The position numbers and the translations under genes are program-made. From Wallemia ichthyophaga EXF-994 (Eukaryota; Basidiomycota; Wallemiomycetes; Wallemiales; Wallemiaceae): DNA of 64,000 nucleotides. A model generated the notes under the pieces. The model ran no database searches. It worked only from the letters and a program-made list of their open reading frames with translations, and had not been told where the DNA came from. The stretch spans positions 26,812 through 90,811 of the forward strand of contig NW_008806298.1 of the NCBI RefSeq assembly GCF_000400465.1, in the 5' to 3' direction. This document shows positions 32,254 through 43,969 of this stretch, in pieces (positions within the stretch are counted from its first letter, which is position 1; every line of letters begins with the position of its first letter).

Positions 32254-35200
32254 ATGAGAGAAGATGTGGAGATGGGCTCGTCGAGCTCGCAGAAATCTTT
32301 CTTTAGCAGATTTATCTCCCCTAATCGTCTCGGCAGGCAGCCGTCGCATGCGCAGATCCCCTCATCGCCGTCATCCCACTCGCCGCCAATCAACATGAGC
32401 GAGGCGATCGATCTATTTGTTCAAGAGCCTTCATCGAGTCTGCTGTGGTCGCTGGTCAGTGCTTTAGATCCACAGGGCATGGATTACGCTCTCAGCAAAT
32501 CAAATTTCAACTCAATCATCTCAATTAAGCAGTTGCTAATCAGCGATACAACTCCAACGAATATCAGAATTCCTGGTTTTCATCTCCTAGCCACTGCTCT
32601 ACTTAAACACGACCCAGAGCCTAATATTCGTGTCAGCCTCTTTGTCGACATCGTCAGCTTCCCCTTACCTAACATGGACATTCCAGAGCTCGCTGCGAGA
32701 CTTAATGCCCTCTACAACCTCACTAAATTTGGTAAAGAAGGCGGCCTGTACCCTTCCTTCTCCCATATTCTCCGCAGGTGGCTTCGCAAATCATGCCAAG
32801 CTTTATCACTCGACAGAGCCCAGTACCAGTCAATTCACACCAAATTCAACTCCATCGACAACGCAACCCTCATCCAGCGCGTTCATATACGCTTAATCAC
32901 TCTCATTGAGGGCTACATCAAGTCAAATATCTCCCAAATCCGCTCGTCGAACCTCACCAAACTCGTTCTTGGCTCGCTCAACACTATCAACCCAATGAAC
33001 CCAAACCCCGTTGAGACTCCCTGCGTTTTGCGCCTCCTCCAGTCTGTCCTTTCGTATGCCTATGTACCCAACAGTACCGTCGAGAGGGTCGTTTTCGCCC
33101 TATGCGCTGTTATCGGCTCACAGGCTCAGTCGCTACCATACCACAACAGCGAAGAAACGTGGGATGAGGCTGGTTGGTCTGTTTTGAGGAATTTGCTGCG
33201 TAGTCAGTGTGCCAATATTGCTGCCAAGGCTGTTCGCGATATTCCAAGATCCCAACCCTATCCTCCAATACAGGCTCATTTAGGCGCCCTCAAAGCTATC
33301 AGATTCTGCCTCCAGAAGGCTAAAGAGAAGGCTCACGATAAACAAGTCCGCACTGAATCTGGCGCTCCCAAATCTGCTCCTTCTTTTACAGGCGAAGAAG
33401 ACTCTGTTAATGTCTTCACCCCTGTATTCGTTTATCCTGTTTATCAAGCTGCCCTTAAACGCAACTCGCCGCTTATCGATCAGGAGATCTGGAAGTTCGC
33501 AAAAGATTGGCTCGACCATCTCGACCAGTTTGAGATTGATGAGACAGTTGAGAATATGGAGAATAGTACAGGCTCGTTGCAGAAATTGTCTCAGGATTCG
33601 TCTGAAGAGGAGATTGCAATGGGAAGACAACTACTAGTGTCTTTATTGGAGGCTGGTGGAGATCGTGTGCATAAGTTTAGGTGAGACTGCAGATTTTACT
33701 CTACAAATTCCCCTCACACACCCCTCAGATACCCAGATCAAAGTATATTCAAGCTCTATCCGCCCCATCCCTCACCGCAATCGCTCAATGCACACGACTT
33801 TTCTGTCCCCCCACAACTCACACTCTACGCTACAATACTATCAAGGATTCAATACATTGCATTCAAAAAACGTCAAATGCCTCACGGTTTAGCATCGTTA
33901 TTACTTGATCTATCATCACATCTCGATCCATCATCTGCACTATCGTTGATCGATTATCAGAAGGCGGCAGGTCGTTGCGATCCATCAGACGAGAGATGGC
34001 TGCACCATCTGTTCGATCTCGTACAGAGATTCTACCTACCCATCCCATCATCTACAAGCTCGATCGTATCTCCTCATCAACCTTTACCTGCAAGTGCCAC
34101 TGTCCGTCAAGCTGTCGCGCATCTTCTGTTTGGAGTCACGTTCGAGTTGCTCAGAGATGTTGAGCGTTTCAGAGGACCTTTTTTGGAAAGATTGGCTGTG
34201 CCTCTTTTGGAGCAGACTATGGCATTCGAAACGGACACTGAAGTTGAGAGCATGGCTTGGGACTTTTTGTGTACGGTCGCTGTCATCGAGGCTGTCGAAG
34301 AGGATGAAGAGGAGAAGGAAAAGCGCGATGGCGAGGAGGATGGCAGGAGTGAGAGGAGCGAGAGGAGTGAGAGGGGTGAGGCTGACAGTGGTAATGAAAC
34401 AGAAAAAAATGCCGAGAGCCAGAGCAGTGAAAGCAGTGATATATATCCACCTGTAATTGGTCATGTGGCACTCCTACCTGTCGATTTCTCCAGAATCAGC
34501 ACACTACTCCGCTCGCTCGCGACTCTACCAGAGAGTGAGCCAGTAGGGGGTATTCGCAACTTACCTCAAAGCAAATCGCATCGCAGTTCAATCTCATCGC
34601 AATCAACCGTGCTGACAATCTCACCAGGCGAGATTCGGCTACCGACGGATGCGCCACGTACTATGATGAGCTTGGTGAGTGCACCAGCAGTACCGTCCTC
34701 CAACACGACATCACCGCATCGTCGCGCATCCGTCATGCACTCCACTTCGAGAGAAAGGAGCACGGTGAGGGAGCGCAATTCGATATCCTCCTCAGCAAGA
34801 GACATGTCAACTGGTCGACAAACGCAACCAACTAGCGCATCTGCATCTACATCATCATCACCTAAATCTGGACATGCTCAACTATCTGCAACATCTCCAA
34901 TACGTGGTGTCGGAGCTGGAGGCGAGGAGCACCACTTTATCTTTCCTCCAACTCAATACCTCTCAACCAATCAAATTCGTTCTAAGGCTGTTGGTGCGGT
35001 TATCACCCTCATTCACATATTCGACAAACTCGCCTTTTCGCCACCACACTCACTCACTACTAATAAACTAGCGCGAGCACCCGCATCGAGACGGTGCATA
35101 TTGATAATTAGGGAGCTGCTCAACTTACTCACACCACCAACCGAGGAGAGTTTAGATGGTGTTACGAAAGTCGTACCTAAGCTGAACGAGAAGAGGATTT

Positions 35201-37980
35201 CCCCAACGGCCAGAATACACGCCTTACAATTTTTCTTCCATTTGAGGGCTGATAGAGATTACAGAATATTCGCAGACTTCGATTTGGACGATGCACTCAA
35301 ACCGTCGGCGGCTATACTCAAGCGCGTCCGACAGGATATTGGAATGAATGACGAGGAGAGAGGTAGAGGGAGGACGTCTAGAAGGGTAGAGATACGCGGC
35401 AGATCTCGTGATCAACTTGACAAAGATTTAGAGAAACGTTTACATGACCGAAACAGATCAACATCTCGTCCACCAACCACAGGGATGGCATCTACTGGTG
35501 CTTCGCAATTGCAATCTCCTCGTGATATGCTCTGGATGATTCCTGAACAGCTGCCGTTTGAGCTGACGAGGTCATCTAGACCTGCTGAAGGTATGGTAAC
35601 TCATGATCCTGATACAGCCACCGACAAGCAGGTGCCACTACCCGTTAGTGAATATATCAGTACACTAGTGAAAATATTGGAATATGAGACTGACTGGGAA
35701 ATTGTCAGTTACTTACTATGTCAATTACCTCTGCAATTAGCCAACAAGAATTTCTTTTCTGGTCCACGAGCAGCAGACTCATTAAGAGATTTACGTGGAG
35801 TATTGTGCAACGGTTTGCTCAAAGATCGTTTTAGCGAATACGTTCAATTGCCTCAGGGTATTAAACGCACTGAAGTCTATGCAGTCGCATATCAATCGCT
35901 CACAGTTTTGGTGGCATATCGCAGACTGTTCGACAAAAGCGCGCATGACGAAATGATCGAAGCGTTTCTTCAGGGTCTGTCGCGATATCATTCAACAGCT
36001 AGACCGTGTGTTCATGCTCTTGTGCTGTGTTGCTACGAGCTACAAAACTCCATGGTCAGGTATATGGGCAGTGCGATACAGAAGCTCTCTCAAATCATGT
36101 CGGCTGCTAGTATGGGTAGTCATATTCTCGAACTACTCGTCTCTGTTGGACACATGCCTACACTGTTCAGTAACTTTACAGAAGCTGATTACAGACGTGT
36201 GTTTGGTATGACTTTACAGTATATTCAATATCATAACGCCATCAATGCCGATCCTGGTTCACGTCCTGGTGGAATTGCTGAGCGCACGCTGTCTGAGCAT
36301 GTGTTATCAATTGCTTACTATAATGTGAGTTGATATGTAGTTTGCAAGTATTTACTTATCCATCTGCAGATATACATATGGTTCCTCTCTATCAAGCTCA
36401 AAGACAGATCACACTACGTTCCAATCATTATACGTGGTTTACTCGTAGCCAATGAACATTCTGGCAAGATAGACGAACAGTCGGAAGTCTGCTTTGATAT
36501 GATAATGCGCTATGCATACTCCAATGTTAATCCGCGCACTATTAGATCACCCCTTTCGGAGCTACTCCTTTCGCCGACACCCAATAGTTACACCAAGAAA
36601 GCACCAGGGACATTTAAGCAATGGATAGTGGGCAATGCTGTCATTTCAGTAGAAGCTCTCGATCGAGCGGGATGGATGCAGATTATTATAAGAAGACCAT
36701 CCGGCTCGACGACGTTGCTGTCTAAGTTGGAGAACTTCTCTCTCGTCGGCTCGGAGACTGATCTGATTGATATAACGACAGTGAGGACTGCTCTTATGAC
36801 GGGATCACTGCCTACGTCTGTGATGAAGACCAACAATGATCCAACCGTTTTGCGAGCACCTAATCTTAGTTTAGATAGTGATGACTACAATCTAGAGACT
36901 ACGCTTGGAGAAGGTGTTGAGGAGAATAAGGAGGAGGGGTCGAAAGGGGGTGACAATGAGGTGAGTACGATGTGCCATGCACCACTCAAAAGCAACGCTA
37001 ATCCAACACCAAAGCCGCTTGGTACGCCTACAGCTCAATCGATGCCTGGTATAGAATACACCACGCCACTTCAAGATTTAGTCTTGCCTGAGCACATAAT
37101 GCTCCAGCTTTCCACATACCCAAACAACAATCCGACAGCAAGACCGATGCCGAATAACTCGACAACAGAGCGTTTCATTAGATCATTGGAGAGTCACCAA
37201 GTAGTGGATTCGCATAAGATAGGGGTCATTTTCGTTGGTAGAGAACAGTCAAACGAAGCCGACATACTAGGTAATACACATGGGTCACCACAATATGTTA
37301 GATTTCTATCAAAGCTTGGTCATCTTATCAGATTGAAGGGACATAATGGATACGTCGGTGGATTGGATAAAGAGCAAGATATGGATGGCAAGTACGCATA
37401 CGCATGGTGGGATGATATAGACCAGGTGATATTTCACGTTGCGACACTGATGCCAAATCATCCACACGATCAACAGTCGAGATTCAAGAAAGCACATATT
37501 GGGAATGATTTTGTGAGGATAGTTTGGAATGGCAGTGGGCTACCCTATCAGTTTAACACTATCTCTACGGATTTCAACTACATCAATATAGTTATATCAC
37601 CACATTCGAAAGGCGTACCAGTGCATAGAGGAGCATTTAGTACAAAAGTGCCACCAATTGGAGTGGCTATTGATGAGGACAACATTGATGAGTTTTACAG
37701 AGTTGAATTGCAGGTCCGAGAGGGAATGCCTTCGTTTGGACCGATTGGAGATTTCAAGATAGTTTCAACAGACGCGCTACCTGACTTGATTAGGCAGATG
37801 GCCTTGTTTTCAGACTTGTTGGCTCAAGTATATGTTCAAGCCGATCTCGAACAGGAGTTTGTGTCGAGTTGGAGGAGACGTCTGCAGACGATCAAGAGAT
37901 ACAAGGAGAGAGACTTGGCTGAATTGGATATACCACCGCCTGCTGAAGGCATTCTTGGTGAAGAGGTGTCGCGAGAGTGA
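32254..37980 (+). CDS. TSC2: Tuberin homologue, Rheb GTPase-activating protein Tsc2
   Basis: Large GAP for the Rheb GTPase, acting with TSC1 upstream of TORC1. Exons: 32254-33680, 33729-36324, 36370-37980; 1,877 residues, similar to human TSC2 (about 1,800). The N-terminal ~1,300 residues are alpha-helical repeats with Ser/Arg-rich and acidic inserts near 590-800. A conserved tuberin region includes RRCILIIRELLNLLTPPTEE and ILEYETDWEIVSYLLCQLPL. The C-terminal RapGAP domain is intact (about residues 1575-1850): HKIGVIFVGREQSNEADIL, FKKAHIGNDFVRIVWNGSG with the Asn of the catalytic 'asparagine thumb', FNYINIVISP and SWRRRLQTIKRYKERD. Start at 32254 or 32272. The introns at 33681-33728 and 36325-36369 unite three long ORFs that could otherwise be called as separate genes. 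Confidence 0.93.
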
Positions 37981-38111
37981 GTGAGAGTATTTTGGGTAGA
38001 ATATAGACTAACCATGTGTACGCATAGCTTCTCACGGTTCGTATGATTTGCATTATAAAAGGATCTACTTTTGCTTTGTTTTGTTATATTAGTAATACAA
38101 GATATGCAAAT

Positions 38112-38730
38112 CTAATAGAGGGGTGAGACACTTCCAGGAGACATGGCAGTAAGTGGTGTCTCACTCCAGAACTCAATCCAGTCAGAAGAGCGTGAAGGGA
38201 GGAGGCCCATAGTGTCAGCCTTGTAAAGGCCCAACCCGAGTGCAACGATTTGGCAAGCGATGAAAGCAAGCTTCTGCGGAGTGAAATCGAGTTGCTCATT
38301 TGAGATGAAAGTAGCGTGTGGTATAGTTTGATTGATTTGGAATGGTCTGAACGTGCTTTCAACTTTAGTGAAGCCTTTCAACGCATTCCATATAGTCATA
38401 AATACGATTGAAATTGAAAATATCTGTATACCTGAACCAGACATGTACATCATGACAGCGGTAGTGAAGAGTGCTTTGCCAGGTGCGATGGCAGTCTCCC
38501 ATGCTTTGTTGTGCTTTATGGATCGCAGCTCTAACGACTTTTTATTGGCTTCGTTGGTTTGCTCTAAAGAAACTTGGTTGTTGTTGCGTCGCTTCTTGAT
38601 TGGCTGGTTAGGTATGTAGCCAGGTGGATCACTGGGCGGGTGTGAGTGCTGGGTCGTTGGGAAGCACATAAACTAACGACTTTGACTGCTCTGCTGCATT
38701 GTTGAGGTAATTTAAACTCCAATCAGACAT
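38112..38730 (-). CDS. EMC4: ER membrane protein complex subunit 4
   Basis: Subunit of the EMC insertase, which places tail-anchored and multipass proteins in the ER membrane. Exons: 38730-38681 and 38631-38112; 189 residues, usual length. The N-terminus MSDWSLNYLN precedes DPPGYIPNQP, then KHNKAWETAIAPGKALFTTA and MMYMSGSGIQIFSISIVFMT (first helix with the family MSGxxxQIF signature). The second hydrophobic stretch is KLAFIACQIVALGLGLYKAD, and LLPSRSSDWIEF marks the conserved C-terminus. The 49-nt intron starts GTCGTT, an uncommon donor, but it is the only phase-compatible choice. It lies 65 bp downstream of the ERG2 stop on the same strand. Confidence 0.92.
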
Positions 38731-38795
38731 GATGGTTGGCTATCTTGGATAATGAAATATCAATTTATTCTATACACTAATTCTCTTCACTCCAT

Positions 38796-39497
38796 CTAGA
38801 ACTTGCCGTGCAATAGATTCCCAATTATCTCTCTCCCAGTAATGAAGCTTGTTCTCCACAGCGTGTGGAGGTCTAGAGTAGAGAAGAAAGTATCCGCATA
38901 GCCGAACGGCAGCATCAGAGGGATCCAACCTCTAGCATACTCCATCGCCCAGCAAGTATCTGGCATTCTATATTGTTTCACTGTGCCTCTTTTAAGATGA
39001 TGCACTGATCCTCTCGGATAAACCTCTTTAGTAAATTTATCTGCCTCGTATGCCCATTGTTCGCCTTCTAGGATGGAGAAATAGTCATCAGCTGTATGTC
39101 TACCGGTGTGTCCCTCTGTACCCAAAGCGGTACCAAAAATAATCAGGTACTCAGTAACCGAGGCGTGTATAATATGCATTGAGCCCATAGCTCCACCAGC
39201 GTTATTGAAAACCCACTCCTCCTTCGAATTTATGGTTCTGCCAGGGTACGCGGTGTGCAGTTGAGCGATAATATCGTCGATCACGCCGCGAGTGTCATTG
39301 TGGCGCGAGAGCGAGAGCGTAGCTACGTCGTGGAGTTGCGCAGGAGTGAATATGTAGAATTTGTCCAACATACCCTCCAGAACGCTCACTATGAGATAAG
39401 ACAGACCAACAAGCGTTGCCAACACGAGGTACTTCCAGTGTGACTTGCTTTCTGGTTTTGATGTGCTTGGTGGACGGCGCGTCGCTGCTTTAACCAT
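38796..39497 (-). CDS. ERG2: C-8 sterol isomerase
   Basis: ER enzyme of ergosterol synthesis moving the delta-8 double bond to delta-7; homologous to the sigma-1 receptor. Single exon, 233 residues from the ATG at 39497. One N-terminal membrane helix is visible (YLVLATLVGLSYLIVSVLEG). Family blocks: KEEWVFNNAGGAMGSMHIIH, ASVTEYLIIFGTALGTEGHT, GRHTADDYFSILEGEQWAYE, KRGTVKQYRMPDTCWAMEYA and RGWIPLMLPFGYADTFFSTL. An in-frame ATG at 39617 would add 40 residues (MSRFKYSSLRSVHFCTLSCK...), not expected from the family. Divergent from prefoldin 2 (197 bp from the 39497 start). Confidence 0.94.
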   Translation of the reverse strand: MVKAATRRPPSTSKPESKSHWKYLVLATLVGLSYLIVSVLEGMLDKFYIFTPAQLHDVATLSLSRHNDTRGVIDDIIAQLHTAYPGRTINSKEEWVFNNAGGAMGSMHIIHASVTEYLIIFGTALGTEGHTGRHTADDYFSILEGEQWAYEADKFTKEVYPRGSVHHLKRGTVKQYRMPDTCWAMEYARGWIPLMLPFGYADTFFSTLDLHTLWRTSFITGREIIGNLLHGKF

Positions 39498-39694
39498 TTT
39501 GCTGGTGCTAGAATAAGCTGAGGTGGGCTGAGACGGAGTGAGGAGTGGTGCGTGCAGCTTGCAGCTCAGAGTGCAAAAATGAACTGATCGCAGGCTTGAA
39601 TATTTGAAGCGTGACATAATAGCATAATGACAAGCTTAGATGTATGCATTTCAGCAACACTCTCTACCTCAATTGTTTTCTCTTTATCTACACC

Positions 39695-40148
39695 ATGGCC
39701 TCGTCTTCTCAACAAAGCAGCAAATCAAATCAAGGTGAGTGAGTAGCCAGTCTAAGCCTTAATTCAACTAATTATGCTCCAGAAATATCCATTGAGTTTA
39801 ATACTCGCCGTAACGAATTGCAATCCGTAGCACAGAAGATCGGCGAGCTTGAACAAGACGCAGAGGAACACGTGCTTGTGACGCAGACTCTCGAGGAAGC
39901 TAGAAAGGTGGATCCAGCACGAAAATGTTTTAGAATGATTGGCGGTACTCTTGCAGAAAGAACGGTGGATGAGGTGTTGCCTGCGCTCAACACAAATCTG
40001 ACAGGCGTGAGTGTTGCTTTGTGTGTTAATCTCTCTATCTTAACACTCCCCACAGATCAAACAAGCCCTGTCTCAACTCATACAGGCTTACAAAACTAAA
40101 GAGAATCAATTTATAAACTTCCAACGAGAATTTAACATTAAGGGTTAG
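39695..40148 (+). CDS. GIM4: Prefoldin subunit 2
   Basis: Beta-type subunit of the hexameric prefoldin co-chaperone that hands unfolded actin and tubulin to CCT. Exons: 39695-39734, 39783-40006, 40056-40148; 118 residues, normal size. The protein is mostly two helical coiled-coil segments around a beta hairpin: ISIEFNTRRNELQSVAQKIG, EHVLVTQTLEEARKVDPARK, then CFRMIGGTLAERTVDEVLPAL, which is the family signature. The last helix is ALSQLIQAYKTKENQFINFQ. Introns of 48 and 49 nt, both GTGAGT donors. Its stop codon is 53 bp from that of VID27 (convergent). Confidence 0.93.
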
Positions 40149-40201
40149 CGTTATTAGTGTATTGTAAACAAATTTAGTATCTTATCAGCTTGTTCATCTT
40201 C

Positions 40202-42822
40202 TTACCACCTCGAATCCACAATGGAGGATCTCGACTTGAGTGATTTAGTTGGTGTGCTGATTGATTGTCTGTTAGGTTTGCTCAGCTGGCGCCTATCAAG
40301 CTGCATAACTTTATGTGGTTGCACGGCCATTATTTTGCGGTCACCGCCATACTTGAACTGATCGGCAACAATCTTATCATCGTATCTCTGTATCTTGTAT
40401 GCATCCAGTCTACCAGCCTTGATGCGTTTAAAGTTGAATGTGACGACGTATGGACCTGTGCTTGTGACAATGTTAGTCTCTTCACTCTCTCCTTGGTTGA
40501 ATTTCGCAGGGGTAAATGATATTTCCTCATCCATGTACGCTACGTGCTCAGGCTTGAGTTGTAATTTATGTGGAACCGGTTTGGCATCTGCAGGGAATGA
40601 CCTATCAAAGCCCAATGCACCTTGATATCTACCACTGCCAATGAGTGTATCGATTAGAAGAAGGTATGTCTTGCATGTAGCCACTATCCATCTGCCATCA
40701 CTTGTGACATCTATTCCCATAATTGGATCTCCAAGTGCAGGTAATTGGGTCTTGGCATTCTTACCAATTTGGTCAAACAATCTAATGTCACCTTTATTTG
40801 ATGCAATCGCCAGTTTACCAGAATTGGTCGTAGTTGCAGCTGAGAAATCATTCTTGCTTGCATACTGCTTGTATTGAGAGTCAACCATCTTATCATTCCC
40901 ATTGAGACGCGGGTCAACTCGAAAGACTGCATTGTGGGATGTACCGATAAAGGTTTGATTTGGAGTCATTTGAGCGAATTTAGCGTCAGGGAGGAAGTTA
41001 TTCACGTTTACACCGTCGTTCATTCGCCACTCATCCACAACCTTACCAGTTTCAATGTCGAGATTGTAAAGTGCGTTCTTGTTAGAACCGTCCATCATAA
41101 CCATTGAGCGGTCTTGTCCATGAAGCATCATCTGTAGTGGGTTAATAAGAATCATAAAACTCAAAATAACTTTAAAACTCACCTGAGATGGAGTAAATGC
41201 CTTGCCATTTGGTCGAGCAATATTCTTAATGTTTCCGACGAAATCGACAGAATCGTCACCTTGTTTGTATACACCAATGGAGTCACCGCGTACGACAAAG
41301 GAACGATCATTTGTATAACCCATGGAGAGAAGAGAGTTCGGGTGTTTCTGAGGAGGTTCATCGGTTTCTTCATCTGAGACACCACCTCTAATCAACTTAT
41401 CAGCCTCCTCGTCATCCTCATCATCCTGGTATTGTTGATCGTATTCCTCCTCTTCGTCTTCTTCGGGTTCATCTGCTTCATCTTCTACAACTAGCATTTC
41501 GACATCTTGATCATGAGACGCCTTTACAAACTTCTGCTCATCGTCTTTGGCTTTCTCCCAACTGGTCTCGTTGAGATGTTCCCACATATGCTGTGCGAAA
41601 CGCTCACAATAAGCGATAAAAGAGTCAACCTGATAAAATCTGAGTAACCAGGTGTGAGTTTTACCAGAGTTGTAGTAATTCCACATGAAGGAACCAGTTT
41701 CGAGGTCATTCTTTGAGTTCATTGTAGAGTCAATTGGTTGAGTGAGCCAGAGTTGACCATTTTCAGGATTTTTAACGATTAGCCAGACTGCGATGGGGGA
41801 GTGTGAGTGTGGAGTGAGTTTAGAAAAATAACCAACTAACATAAAAACCTGCCAGCTTCTACAATTTCAATGTCAACATGTTCAGCTTGCATTAGGAAGC
41901 GTTCAGAGGATTTATCAAAGATGAAGAGACCAGCGTGGGTGGTGAAAATGGGTTTCCAGTCATCAGCGGGTTGTTCGGGGGTAGGAATGAGTTGGGAGAG
42001 TGGGGTGGATTGTTGTGTGGATTGTTGTTGTTGTGTGGTTGTTGTGTGGGTTGTTGTGTGGGTTGTTGTGTGGGTTGTTGTGTGGGTTGTTGTGTGGGTT
42101 GTTGTGTGGGTTGTTGTGTGGGTTGTTGTGTGGATTGTTGTGTGGATTGCTGTGGCTGCTGTTCTCGCTGCTGCTGAAATGTCTCATTCTTGTCTGCTGA
42201 CAACTGTGGGTATACAGAGTGGTCAACTGCAGTGTACTTGAACTCGTCCAAATCCTGTTCAGAAGCGTGTTGTGAGGAAATTTGATGAACGCGTTCAAAC
42301 ATGCACTGTAAGACTGTGAATTGAAAGAGAGAGATAGTATTTTCGTTGACGAGGGAGTTATCGACGACAAACTCCCAAGAATCGCCTTCATCGCCATTTA
42401 AATCGATCCACCTGAGTGCAAAAGTCGATTGATTTGATTGGTGGAAGTGGATAGCGGGATCAATAAGGAAAACGCGTTCATCATCAGTTTCATCGTCTTC
42501 ATCGAGTAATTCTTCTTCGCCTTGTTCATAGGCGCGTGTGATAACTAATTGATAATGGAATTCCTCTGTAGTCCTCCTAATCGTTGCAACCGCGTCCTTG
42601 TAGATGCACTCAGTAGAACCTTTGATGGAATTAGGCCTGAGGAGGTTTAGCTGGCCAGATTGGAGTTGAATGAGTTCTGGGTTGGTTTCGTTGCCTAGGG
42701 TGGCGTGTTAATAGAGATATCAGCCGATACAGCAGACACACCCATAATTTTACCAAATACTGAAAGGTGTGAGTGAGTAGAGCACAAGTATCTAATAACC
42801 CACAAGATTTAACAACAAACAT
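40202..42822 (-). CDS. VID27: VID27-family WD-like protein, frame broken by one base
   Basis: Cytosolic beta-propeller protein of the Vid27 family, linked in yeast to vacuole import and degradation. Exons: 42822-42804, 42759-42742 (18 nt), 42694-41841, 41787-41183, 41131-40202; about 808 residues if in frame. N-terminus MFVVKSLFGKIMGN, then LIQLQSGQLNLLRPNSIKGS. A PH-like region includes THAGLFIFDKSSERFLMQA. The C-terminal half has NDRSFVVRGDSIGVYKQGDD, KFAQMTPNQTFIGTSHN and IASNKGDIRLFDQIGKNAKT. Exon 3 contains a Gln-rich 12-bp repeat. One unit has 11 bases (42028-42038), which shifts the frame relative to the conserved sequence downstream; no splice arrangement I tried repairs it. Either a sequencing/assembly error or a real frameshift allele. 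The 51-nt intron 41132-41182 is in frame without a stop. Confidence 0.85.
42028..42146. repeat. 12-bp tandem repeat in VID27 exon 3
   Basis: Nine perfect-length 12-mers (plus strand TTGTTGTGTGGG x7, then TTGTTGTGTGGA x2) at 42039-42146, preceded by an 11-mer lacking one G at 42028-42038. On the coding strand they give Gln-Gln-Pro-Thr x7 and Gln-Gln-Ser-Thr x2. The short unit breaks the VID27 reading frame. Confidence 0.92.
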
Positions 42823-42899
42823 AATTTTATAATTGAAATAATCTATTAATTAGATGATGATTGTTGGTTGTTGGTTTTGTAACTCCACCTACAACGACC
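42823..42899. promoter_or_regulatory. Shared divergent promoter VID27/KH-domain gene
   Basis: Only 77 bp separate the two start codons, so the 5' UTRs and core promoters must overlap or be very short. AT-rich. Inferred from position. Confidence 0.5.
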
Positions 42900-43969
42900 A
42901 TGTCAGATATTTGTGGGTTTTTAAGTAAATTAAATTGGATATAAAATTAATCATATAATAGCCACCTCACAAGCACCTGCACACACCACAGATTCGCTCG
43001 ATCACGTTGATTCAATTGATCACGCCGACACAATCACCCTCAGAGCGTTGGTTTCAACCAAAGAAGGTGGGCTGGATGAATATTTTCATTCTATTCTAAC
43101 ACCCGCACGTAGCTGGTATCATCATTGGAAAAGGCGGCAAGAACGTTGCAGATTTGAGAGACAGAACTGGTGTTAAAGCTGGTGTTTCCAAGGTTGTCGC
43201 TGGTGTGCACGACAGGGTACTCAGCATCACTGGCACAACCACCGCGACCTCGCACGCCTTCTCCATCATCGCTCAAACGATCCTAGACAACCCTTTGAAC
43301 CCCTCGACAGCACCACTGCAATCCCCGCCCTCTGCAACCACCGCCATTAGACTCCTCATATCTCACAACCTCATGGGATCGGTTATTGGAAGACAAGGCA
43401 TCAAAATCAAGCAAATCCAAGACACTTCCGGTGTCAGGATGGTCGCGTCCAAGGAACTCCTCCCACAGTCCACCGAACGTATCGTCGAGGTACAAGGCAC
43501 CGTGGAATCCATCCACCTCGCCATCAACGACATCGCCCTCTGCCTTCTCGAAGACTGGGACAGGTACTCTGGCACAATCCTATACACCCCTTCTCCACCA
43601 AACGACTCACTCTCCTCCCTTTCCTCTTCCTCCCTCAGGTCCTTCTCGTCCATCAAGAGACCTGATTCGTTCAACCTGCAATCCATCAACTCCGCTCTTC
43701 CCCATCCCCGCGACGAACGAACCCAGCACATCTCCATCCCCTCTGACATGGTTGGCCCTATCATCGGCAAGGCTGGCTCCAGAATCTCTGAGATCAGAAG
43801 ATTGTCCACTGCGAAAATTATCATCGCTAAGCAGCCACACGACGATAGTGGCGAGAGGTTGTTTACCATCATTGGCACCCCAGAGGCCAACGAGAAGGCT
43901 CTTATCCTCCTCTACTCCCAACTCGAAGCCGAGAAGGAAAGACGTATCAGAGGTGATCCTGAGGCCTGA
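42900..43969 (+). CDS. PBP2: Triple-KH RNA-binding protein (PCBP/hnRNP K-like)
   Basis: Single-strand nucleic acid binding protein like yeast Pbp2/Hek2 and human PCBP; roles in mRNA localisation, stability or telomere maintenance are known for the family. Exons: 42900-42912 (13 nt), 42962-43066, 43113-43969; 324 residues. KH1 (about 28-100) has AGIIIGKGGKNVADLRDRTG, KH2 (about 115-190) has LMGSVIGRQGIKIKQIQDTS, KH3 (about 240-310) has MVGPIIGKAGSRISEIRRLS; all three GxxG loops (GKGG, GRQG, GKAG) are intact. KH2 and KH3 are separated by a Ser/Pro-rich linker. The first exon codes just MSDI plus one base. Gene symbol by similarity only. Confidence 0.88.

Noticed and set aside
42028-42146. CRISPR-like or satellite array
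   Set aside because: Contiguous 12-bp units with no spacers, inside a coding exon of a eukaryotic gene.
41963-42397. Alternative VID27 frame (Asn-Asn-Pro-His repeats) reached through a possible intron at 42205-42238
   Set aside because: The intron would be only 34 nt and the resulting frame ends at a stop before the conserved THAGLFIF block.
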